DNA of 64,000 nucleotides, from positions 35,052,678 to 35,116,677 of the forward strand of contig CM033725.1 of the NCBI GenBank assembly GCA_019671005.1. Reading direction: 5' to 3'. The notes under the pieces are model-generated. The model did not search any database and was not told the origin of the DNA. It saw only the letters and a list, made by a program, of their open reading frames with translations. Position 1 is the first letter of the stretch. The number at the start of each line of letters is the position of its first letter. A program made the position numbers and the translations under genes. Source of the stretch: Hibiscus mutabilis. Taxonomy: Eukaryota; Streptophyta; Magnoliopsida; Malvales; Malvaceae. Positions 11,772 through 20,624 of this stretch are shown here, one piece after another.

Positions 11772-14120
11772 ATGGAAGATAGGATAATCAGTCTAGAAAA
11801 GGGACAAAGAGAGCTCGAGGCAAGATTTGACAAGTCCCAAAGAAGCCTCAGTGACCAAATTGCTCAGTCACAAGCGTCGATAGTGTCCGACATAACCGCA
11901 TTGTTGGCTAAGAGTCTCGGAAAGAAAGTTGAAGGAGAAACCACTCAAGAACCGGAAAGTACCCCAGTTCACAGTAAGGTTCAACCGGCTACGCCAAATC
12001 TGACTAAAAAGGTATATATCGACCCTACTGGGATGTCGGCTAATCTTCAGGTAGGGGCATCTGAGACTCAACCCCTTGACACTGAAGCACTCTATGAAGA
12101 GGAGGTGCCAGACCTGAATTTGGTCGAAAGGATCAGGACAGAGGTAGAAAAGAAGTGGGAAGAGAGGTTTCGCCTCATGGAGGAAAGATTTAAAACCTTG
12201 CAAACTATGGAAGAATCATGAAACGATGCTAGTGACTTGAGTCTAGTATCCGACCTTATCCTGCCACCAAAATTTAAAACACCAGAGTTCGACAAATACG
12301 ATAGAACCACGTGTCCTTCCGCGCACGTAACAATGTACTGCCGGAAGATGGCGGCCTACCTTAAGGATGATAAACTATTAATTCACTGTTTCCAAAACAG
12401 CCTAACTGGGGCGGCGTTGCGGTGGTACACCCAGTTGAGCATGGTAAATGTTAAAACATGGAAAGATCTTTCAAGAGCATTCATCGAGCAATATAAGCAC
12501 GTAACAGATATGACCCCCAGTAGAATTATGTTGGAAAATATGGGGCAGAAGTCCAATGAAAGTCTATGGCAGTATGCTCAGAGGTGGCGGGAAGTGGCCG
12601 CCCAAATTCAGCTACCCCTCCCGGAACATGAAATTACGCCATTATTCGTTAATACTTTGAAGGGGACATTGTTCGATCGCCTCATTAATAACACGACACA
12701 GAGTTTTCCTGATTTGATTAGGACTGGGGAGTCCCTTGAATTGGCAATTAAGAGTGGTAAAATTGATAGCAGGGAAGGATCTCGAAAGTACAGCAAGAAG
12801 AATGAAGTAAATGCCGCCAGTACTTACACTGCCCCGAAGAATTTTACAGTCTCACAGCCACAAGAACCTACAGGGAAAGCGCAAAACTCGAATCAAAGAG
12901 AGGAGAGAACCCTGAGAAAAGAGAAAGAGAGGCAAACTTTTACTCCCCTACCCGTTCCGTACTCGGAGCTTTACTCTCAGTTGTATGAAGCAGACCATGT
13001 CTGTCCATATTACGTTACTCCATTCAAACCGCCGTTCCCGCCCTGGTATAACCCAAACGCGCATTGCGACTATCACGGTGGTGCCCCTGGTCATCCCACC
13101 GAGAACTGCCTTGCTTTTAAAAAGCTTGTGCAGAACTTAATCGATTCTGGGATATTGAAGTTTGAAGAACCAAGTGTAGCTACTAACCCACTGTCTAATC
13201 ATGGGAACAGGGGAGTAAATTTTATTGAGGAATGCTTTGCTAGGAAGATTAAGGATGATGTGTCGGAAATCAAATCTCCTTTGCAGTGGGTATTTTAGCA
13301 ATTGTGCATGGCCCATGTGATCGACAAAGGCATGGTAGTAATACAGAAGGGATGTGAAGTGTATTGCGAATTCCATCAGGACGAAGGACACGACATCCAA
13401 AAGTGCGACGAGTTTAAGAGATTGGTACAACAATTGATGAATGACAAGCAAATAGAATTCTTTGAAGAGCCCACGGGAAGAAAGGGGTCAGACGTACATA
13501 TGACGGACAGCCCCAACATTAAATATGGGAGAGATAGACCTCTTATCATCTCCTCCAAGCCGGGGAGTGCAGGTGCCTCCCAAGGAGAAACCACTAAGAT
13601 AAATCCCAAGATCATCATCTCAGCACCATCCCCATTCCCATTCAAGGATATGCGGCAAACTCCCTGGAACTATGCTGTAAATGTGACCACGCCAGAAAAG
13701 CCAGAATCTGGTGAGGTAAAAGAGCTTACACCGAAAGACGAGCAAGGAAAGAGTGATGTGAATGTCGGTGAGGTGGGCCATTTCACGAGGAGCGGCAGAT
13801 GTTACTCCTCTGAGACCTTGAGGGCTGCTGAAGCGGCCAAAGATAAAGGAAATGATACATCGGTTACCCCCGCACAGATATTCGGTGAAGAACCTCTTCC
13901 AAAGATAAATGAACCAGTAACTGAGGCTCAGGCCAAAGAATTTCTAAAGTTCCTGAGACATAGCGAGTACAACGTAGTGGAACAACTACGAAAGCAACCG
14001 GCTAGGATCATAGTGCTAGAGTTGCTCTTGAGTTCAGAAAGACACCGTGAGGCACTATTAAAAGTACTAAACCAGACTTTTGTGCCCAGGACATTTCTGT
14101 ATCAAAACTGGACAGGATAG
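11772..14120 (+). pseudogene. gag: E1 gag (capsid/nucleocapsid), three blocks split by stops
   Basis: Gag forms the virus-like particle and packages RNA. ATG at 11772 begins a coiled-coil N terminus (MEDRIISLEKGQRELEARF). TGA (12219) and TAG (13296) interrupt an otherwise continuous frame, which leaves that frame just before 14120. The capsid region (retrotrans_gag type) has LTGAALRWYTQL, WKDLSRAFIEQY and ESLWQYAQRWREVAAQI. Two zinc-knuckle-like motifs follow, at 13065-13109 (C-x2-H-x5-H-x4-C) and 13365-13406 (C-x2-H-x4-H-x4-C). Both have His where the usual knuckle has its second Cys, and each is followed by a similar FK-LVQ-L segment. A frameshift near 14085 leads into the protease frame. 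Confidence 0.88.
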
Positions 14121-14608
14121 TGGGGCATATCACTGCCTATAAACATATAACATTCAGTGATGACGAGATCCCCGAGGGCAGAATGGGGTCCACCGAAGCT
14201 CTTAACATCACAACCCACTATAAAGGGTATGTGTTACCGGGGGTATTGATTGACAACGGGTCAGCACTGAACGTACTACCTATGGTGACCTTGCAAAAGC
14301 TACCAATAGATAGTTCTCACCTAAAGCCCTGCCATAACTCCGTGAGAGCCTTTGAAGGCACACAAAGAGGAACAGTGGGAAAAATTGAGGTGCCTCTATT
14401 GATCTGGCCGACTGAGTACGTGATTGATTTTGTGGTAATGGACATAAAACCATCTTATAGCTGCTTATTGGGAAGGCCATGGATCCACTCTGCATGAGTT
14501 GTCCCCTCATCACTACATCAGAAATTAAATTTTGTGATCGAAGGCAAGTTGGTCACAGTAGAGGCCGAGCAGGAAATTATTGCTTCAGTGACATCAGATG
14601 CCCCTACA
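14120..14608 (+). pseudogene. E1 aspartic protease
   Basis: The domain cleaves the Gag-Pol polyprotein. It holds the retropepsin signature VLIDNGSALNVLP, with DNGS at the active site, and the late hydrophobic motif CLLGRPWIH near the C terminus. The upstream segment ITAYKHITFSDDEIPEG is typical of this lineage. A TGA follows WIHSA at 14495, and readable sequence continues in the same frame (HQKLNFVIEGKLV) to about 14608, after which homology moves to the next frame. Confidence 0.85.
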
Positions 14609-15207
14609 TTCAAAATGATGAGGATGCTGCAGAATGCTCTTTTCGAGCATTAGAGCTAGTGAATGCCACATTCGTCGTGGAGGGAAATCGGATCCCCTAT
14701 CCCAGGTTATCTAATTGTACCAAGATGACCATTGCTGAAACTTTGGGCCGAGGAGCCAAAGCAGGAAGAGGGCTAGGGAAGAGATTGCAAGGGAGCCTAC
14801 GAGCCAAAAGTACGATAACAAAGAAGGACCGTTTTGGGTTGGGTTACAAACCAAGTGTCCAACAAAGAAAAGAAGAATACAAGAGAAAAGAAGAACAGAG
14901 AAAAGCCAGATTTAAGGGAGAAGACATTCCATGGAGACCAATGTCCTTCCCTTGTTTGAAAACCACTTTTGTCTCCGGAGGATTCTGCAAACCAAGACAG
15001 GAGGTTGAAGAGGCAATTAAGGAAAATGACATACTCAACAAGGAAGAAATATTTAATGAATCACTTGAGGGGATGTCCATCAACATGATAGCTGGAAAGG
15101 GCCAAGTCAGCAATATGTTGACCAACATCCGCCCCTGCCATCCCGGGGAAACTCTTGATAATTGGAGCCACATTGATCTACCTGTGGTTTTTAGGACTAG
15201 ATCAGAG
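14609..15207 (+). pseudogene. E1 linker with G-patch-like segment
   Basis: Between protease and RT lies a reading frame beginning near IQNDEDAAECSFRALELVNATF. A glycine-rich stretch (TLGRGAKAGRGLGKRLQG, then FGLGYKP) resembles a G-patch, an RNA-binding motif found after protease in some retroelements. A lysine/glutamate-rich helix (RKEEYKRKEEQRK) follows, then LEGMSINMIAGKGQ and PCHPGETLDNW. It ends at a TAA (15208) that falls within the proposed intron. Function of the linker is unknown. Confidence 0.65.
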
Positions 15208-15419
15208 TAATGCTCTGAATCAACCTTTTTGTTTTTGCCCATAAACAATGGGGATCTCTTGTATAGGGCACCTATGTTAACTTTTTGTTGAAATGAAAAT
15301 ATATTCCCCGTTTTCTTAAATGGAAAATGTTTCATTTATTTCATTCATTCATTCTTCATGTTCATTCACTTCATATAAAGCCATTCTCTTCCCAATACAT
15401 TCATTCTCATTTAATGCAG
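15207..15419 (+). other. Candidate intron between gag-pro and RT of E1
   Basis: A donor-like AGA/GTAATG at 15207 and an acceptor-like TTAATGCAG/G ending at 15419 bound 213 nt of T-rich DNA with stops, including TAA at 15208. The length is a multiple of three, so splicing joins the linker frame to the RT frame (first exon-2 codons read SPMIDCMNDVGPN). Ogre elements are known for a spliced intron at just this position. The splice sites are my inference from sequence. Confidence 0.6.
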
Positions 15420-17151
15420 GTCTCCCATGATTGACTGTATGAATGATGTCGGACCCAATCCCGGAGTGAATTTTGAATGCCCTGAGATCTCAGAAGGAAT
15501 TGGGGAAGAAGAAGATGAGATATAATGTGAGGTCCCTATAGAGTTGAGGAGAATGGTGGCCAACGAAGAAAGGCAAATCATGCCCCACCAAGAAGAAACA
15601 GAAGTTGTAAACTTGGGGACTGAAGAAAAGAGAAAATAAGTAAAAATAGGGACAACGTTTTCCTCAAAAACCAGGCACGAACTGATAACCCTACTTCAGG
15701 AATTCAAGGATGTTTTCGCCTGGACTTATCAAAATATGCCAGGTTTGAATACTGACATAGTGGTGCACAAACTGCCAACGAAACCGGAATGCAAACCAAT
15801 ACAGCAAAAACTCCGGAGAATGAGACCAGACATGTTGTTAATGATTAGAGAAGAGGTAAAAAAATAGTTTGATACCGGCTTCTTGGAGGTGGCCAAATAC
15901 CCTAAATGGGTTGCAAACATTGTACCAGTACCGAAGAAGGACGGGAAGGCCCGTATGTATGTAGATTATAGGGATCTCAACCGAGCCAGCCCTAAAGACA
16001 ACTTCCCTCTGCCACATATTGACACGCTAGTTGACAACACCGCGGGACGCTTATGGTTTTCATTCATGGATGGCTTTTCAGGGTACAACCAGATAAAGAT
16101 GGACTCGAACGACATGGAGAAAACTACATTCATAACCATGTGGGGCACTTTTTGTTACCGGGTGATGCCTTTCGGGCGAAAGAATGCAGGGGCAACTTAC
16201 CAAAGAGCAATGGTGACTCTTTTCCATGACATGATGTACAAAGAAATAGAAGTATACGTGGACGACATGATCGTTAAGTCCCGAACAGAAGAGAAGAACC
16301 TACAGAACTTAAGAAAACTATTCCAAAGACTACGAAAATACTAGCTGAGGCTTAACCCTGCCATATGCACCTTTGCCGTTACTTCTGGAAAACTCTTGGG
16401 GTTCATGGTGAGCAGAAGAGGGATTGAGATCGATCCAGATAAAGTGAAAGCCATCTAGGATCTCTCACCACCCCATACTCAAAAGGAGGTTCGTGGTTTC
16501 CTGGGGAGGCTAAATTATATCTCTCATTTCATTTCCCAATTGACTGATCGGTGTGACCCAGTCTTCATACTTCTTAGAAAGAATAATCTCGGTGTGTGGG
16601 ATGAGGAATGTCAAGGAGCCCTAGAGAAGATCAAAAGGTACCTGACAAATGCTTCGATTTTAGTCGCGTCGGTACCAGACGGGCCTTTAATCCTCTACCT
16701 GACAGTCTTTGAGAATTCAATGGGTTGTGTATTGGGGCAACATGATGAGTCAGGGAAAAGGGAGCGAGCCAACTATTACCTAAGTAGAAAGTTCAATGAT
16801 TGCGAAGTGCGGTACCTGCCAGTTCAGAAGCTGTGTTGTGCTTTAGTTTGGGCTACCAAGCGGCTTAGGCAGTACATGCTATACCATACTACGTGGTTGA
16901 TATCCAAGCTAGACCCCTTGAAGTTCCTAATGGAAGCGCCAGCACTGACGGGGAAGATGGCCCGCTGGCATATGCTCCTATCCGAATTCGACATTGTGTA
17001 TGTAAGCCAGAAAGCCGTAAAGGGAAGCGTCGTAGCAGATTTCCTAGCTAGTCGTGCTTCAGACGATTATGAGGCGTTGAACTTTAATTTCCCGGATGAA
17101 AACTTGATGTGCATTACAATCGAGGAAGAGGTTTCAGATGATAACTCATAG
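15420..17151 (+). pseudogene. E1 reverse transcriptase and RNase H
   Basis: A continuous frame read through stops at 15523, 15637, 15865, 16342, 16456 and 17149. It runs from a pre-RT segment (FKDVFAWTYQNMPGL) through RT motifs VPKKDGKARMYVDYRDLN, FSFMDGFSGYNQIKM, MPFGRKNAGATYQRAM and the catalytic YVDD (16255-16266), then GFLGRLNYI and the gypsy RNase H (LTVFENSMGCVLGQHDE, LCCALVWATKRLRQYML, FDIVYVSQKAVKGSVVADFL). MPFGRKN has Arg where Leu is normal. Three TAGs (15865, 16342, 16456) sit where the family normally has Gln. All catalytic motifs remain, but the frame is dead without suppression. Confidence 0.92.
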
Positions 17152-17571
17152 AAGCTTTACTTTGATGGAGCCTCTAACGCCCTCAGACACGGGATAGAGG
17201 CCGTGCTAATTTCCCCCGAGAATTTCTATTATCCCTTCACTAGCAGACTAGAATTCTTCTGTACCAACAATATAGCTGAATATGAAGCCTGCGTTATGGG
17301 ACTGAACTCAGCTATTGAAAGAAAGATTAAGGAACTTCGAGTATTCGGAGATTCATCCTTAGTGATTTACCAGTTGCGTGGGGAATGGGAAACCAGGGAC
17401 TCGAAGTTGGTCAAATATTATCAATTAATTCAAGAGCTCGCCAAGGAGTTTGAAAAGATCAGCTTCAATTACCTTCCCAAAGAAGAAAATCAGATGGTAG
17501 ACGCCTTGGCAACCTTGGCTTCAATGTTCAAAACGAACACGGGGGCAGAAATAAAGCCCATTAAGATGTAG
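17152..17571 (+). pseudogene. E1 second RNase H domain (Tat hallmark)
   Basis: A second, cellular-type RNase H follows the retroviral-type one. Its acidic residues are visible: YFDGAS (Asp codon 17164-17166), NNIAEYEACVMGL, FGDSSLVIYQL and QMVDALATLAS. The segment GEWETRDSKLVKYYQL is typical of plant Tat elements, which acquired this archaeal/plant-type domain in addition to their own. It lies between the stop at 17149 and the TAG at 17569, so it is an open block of 139 codons. Confidence 0.88.
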
Positions 17572-18876
17572 ACTTTTGAAAGGCCTGCTCATTGTTGTAA
17601 TGTGTAGGAAGAGATTGAAGGCAAGCCATGGTACTATGACATCTTGCAATATGTCAAGCTTCAAAAGTATCCCGAAGGGGCAAATGATAATGACAGAAAA
17701 ACACTCAGAAAAATGGCAACAGGATACATCCTGGATGGGGAGATCCTATATAAAAGAGGCCATGATCAGACATTGTTGAGATGTGTGGATGCCCAGGAGG
17801 CGAAGGAGATTTTAGCCGAGGTACACGATGGTCTATGTGGGACGCACGCCAACAGGCTGTCTATAGCCCAAAAAATTATGAGGTATGGCTATTTCTGGTG
17901 GACCATGGAGGGAGATTGTATCGATTATGCCAGGAAATGCCACAAATGCCAAATTTATGCTGACAAGATTCACGCTCCCCCGTCACCTTTACACACCATG
18001 AATTCTCCATGGCCTTTTGCAGCGTGGGGCATGGACGTCATCGGGCAGATTCACCCGAAGGCTTCCAACGGACATCGTTTTATTTTGGTCTCCATAGACT
18101 ATTTCACTAAATGGGTGGAGGCAGCGTCTTACGCCAACATCACAAGGACTACAATATGTAAATTCCTAAAGAAGGAGATCATTTTTCGATACGGTTTGCC
18201 AGAAAGGGTCATCACCGACAATGCTTCCAATCTGAATAACAAAATGATGACAGACGTGTGCAACCAATTCAAGATAACACACCACAATTCCATAGTCTAT
18301 CGTCCTAAAATGAATGGGGCAGTGGAAGCAGCAAACAAGAACATAAAGAAGATCATAGCGAAGATGACGGATACCTATAGGGATTGGCACGAAAAGCTGC
18401 CATTTGCCCTTTTCGCCTATAGGACGTCTATTCGCACGTCAACAGGGGCAACACCCTATTTTTTAGTGTATGGTTCCGAAGCAATACTCCCCATTGAGGT
18501 GGAGATTCTGTCGCTCCGGGTCTTAAATGAAGTAAAATTGGAAGAATCTGAATGGATGCAAGCCAGACTCGACCAGCTAAATCTCATTGAAGAAAAGAGG
18601 CTAAAGGCCATCTGCCATGGTCAAATGTATCAAAAACGAATGATGCGGGCATACAACAAGAAAGTGTGCCCAAGAGAATTCAGAGAGGGGGATCTGGTAC
18701 TGAAGAAGATCCTCTCGGTTCAGAAAGATTCTCGAGGAAAGTGGATGCCCAACTGGGAAGGGCCATACGTGGTAAAAAAGGCCTTCTCAGAAGGAGCCTT
18801 AATCTTAACTAAAATGGATGGAGACGAGCTGAAAAGCCCTGTAAATTCTGATGCTGTTAAGAAATACTATGTTTGA
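17572..18876 (+). pseudogene. E1 integrase, largely intact (from 17644)
   Basis: Integrase inserts the DNA copy into the genome. The frame continues from RNase H with TAGs at 17569 and 17605, then is open from 17644 to 18876 (410 codons). Counting from 17644 it has zinc-binding H61, H68, C99 and C102, and the catalytic triad D131 (WGMDV), D192 (ITDNASN) and E228 (AVEAANK), spaced D-x60-D-x35-E. The C-terminal GPY-like module reads NWEGPYVV, and the protein ends VNSDAVKKYYV. No chromodomain is present, as expected for Tat. All key residues are kept, making this the best-preserved domain of E1. Confidence 0.93.
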
Positions 18877-19863
18877 AAAAGAAAAAGAAAGAAAAAAACA
18901 AAAGAAAAAAATAAAGATGGAGAGCTCAGGGCGAAAACCTAAAGTAGGGCGCCTTGAAGCAAAGGAAGGATCCGAGTCAAAAACCCGCAAAGGGCAGCTC
19001 AGATAAATTGAGAGGTTGGATGTTCGGAGAGAAGGATCACCCCCGTGAACCCTGTGAAGAAAGAGCTTCAGGCAAAAAAATTCTATGCCGATTGACGAGA
19101 TCATGTATCATTCATACTGAGAGATCTTGCATTTCGTGTCTGGCTTCTCATTTTCTTCATGTGTGTCATGACTTCCCCAAAGTTGTTCCAAACCCTTAAT
19201 CGTAATAAAAACACATTTTGAGCTTCCATTCCTTGCCTTCTTGTTATTTACCATTAATATCATGCAGATAAGCTAACATAGGCTTATGATAAGCAAGAGA
19301 TTTCTTAGCATTATTGTGATCTAACCTTAAGGATACAGGTGATTAGAAAACAATGTTAACCTTGCCCTCTAGTGGCCCATATGACGTTTGTTGAAACAAG
19401 GCGGGCAGAAGGCTTCAAATACCAGGGTAGGATGACCAATGGTGCACGCCCTGCTCGTTTAAAGGAAAGCATTCGAGACAACAAGAGAGATCTCCCAAGT
19501 GAAAACCCAGAAGGGCACCTAAAAAAACAAAAAAAAAAACTCTAAAGCGAAAACCTGAAAGGGCACTTTAGAAACCTGAATCATAAATTCAGAAAAGGAA
19601 AGGGTGGAATGGTTGAACCTGACAGTGAAATGGGGTATCGTCGCTAGAAGAAGAAAAGGGGAAAGCAAGCAACGTAGGGACGAGATTGACTGAGAGGGCC
19701 CACCAAGATATTGACACTCATGCATCATGAATAGTTAGACATCCCTAGGATCAGGAGCATGCTAACTCATTTGTCATAGTATTTTGTCTTATTCTAGACA
19801 GGTATCTGCAGATTCAAAGAAGCATCGGTAGTCGTTTCGGCGTGAATCCCAAATGTGAAGATA
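18877..19863 (+). other. E1 3' noncoding region with two-stem hairpin motifs
   Basis: Directly after the integrase stop comes an A/G-rich tract, then recurring hairpins of one design: an outer stem, a 5' GAAAA-type bulge, an inner CCY/RGG stem, and a 3' GC(A) bulge. The clearest are 18926-18957 (TCAGGGC with GCCTTGA) and 19541-19572 (TCTAAAG with CTTTAGA). Weaker ones lie near 18973-18999 and 19497-19520. I see no gene; short ORFs here lack any recognisable domain. Confidence 0.6.
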
Positions 19864-20477
19864 AAGGTTCTATATAGGAAGGGCCTATGTTTTCAAATGC
19901 CTGCAGTGAGAGGTTCTATATAGGAAGGACCCGCCGCTCCGAGGCTTCAAGAGCTGAAATTTTATATAGGAAGGACTTGCAGCTCTAGGGTGAAGACTAG
20001 CGGTTCTATATAGGAAGAACTAATAGTCGAAGGAATTCACCTATGACACAGAAGGTTTTATATAAGGAAAACCCGCTGTGTTGAAGGCGAAGAGTCCTAT
20101 ATAGGAAGGACTTCGAGCTTTATTGTCTCAAAGAAAGAGGTTCTATGTAGGAAGAACCCGCAGCTCCGAGATTTCAGAAGCTAAAAGTTTTGTATATGAA
20201 GGACTTGCGGTTTTAGGGTCTGAAGATTAGAAGTTCTATATAGGAGGGACTCCCAATCGAAAAATCCATCCGTGATGCAGAAGATTTTATATAGGAAAAA
20301 TCTACGTTGAAGGCGAAGAGTTCTATATAGGAAGGACTCCGAGCTCTACCGTCTTAGAGTGAAGAGTTCTACATAGGAGGGACTCATAACTCAAGACTCC
20401 AGAATAAAAGGTTCTATATAGGAAGGACCTGTAGTTCTAAGATCGGAAGGTGAAAAAGCTCTGTATAGGAAGGACTT
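19864..20477 (+). repeat. E1 tandem hairpin array (14 units, period about 46)
   Basis: Fourteen units share an 8-nt core ATATAGGA or a close variant, flanked by complementary 6-7-nt arms. Core starts are 19872, 19918, 19964, 20008, 20060, 20099, 20145, 20192, 20238, 20289, 20325, 20371, 20416 and 20463. Arms differ between units but stay paired: GGTTCT/AGAACC (20139), GGTTTT/AAAACC (20054), AGTCCT/AGGACT (20093), AGATTTT/AAAATCT (20282), GAGTTCT/AGGACTC (20318). Only two units (cores 19964 and 20463) carry a mismatch, an A-C pair each. Tandem repeats in the 3' region of Tat elements are known; the hairpin structure is read from sequence. Confidence 0.85.
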
Positions 20478-20579
20478 ACGAACCCGAAGATTCAGCTGAC
20501 GAAAAGCGGAGAGTTCCAGAATAGCACGTGATTCCGAAGCTACAAACAGGGAAGTCAGATAAAAATGAGTGCTTATAAT

Positions 20580-20624
20580 CTTTGCTTTGTTCTCGTTTTA
20601 CAAGAACAAGCAAAGAGGGGCAAC
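20580..20624 (+). other. E1 polypurine tract in the arm of a hairpin
   Basis: The purine run AAGCAAAGAGGGGCAAC abuts the 3' LTR (20625) and would prime plus-strand DNA synthesis. Its first eight bases (20608-20615) pair with CTTTGCTT (20580-20587), and the stem continues after a 1-nt bulge as GTTCT (20589-20593) with AGAAC (20603-20607), loop of 9 nt. E2 has the same arrangement with different inner-stem bases. Confidence 0.8.

Noticed and set aside
14844..15335. 163-codon minus-strand ORF opposite the E1 linker
   Set aside because: Antisense shadow of the linker and intron; no domain and no promoter.
19864..20477. CRISPR-like array
   Set aside because: Regular spacing drew attention, but the repeated core is short and variable, spacers are not unique invader-like sequences, and the host is a plant. 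Hairpin array in a retroelement explains it.
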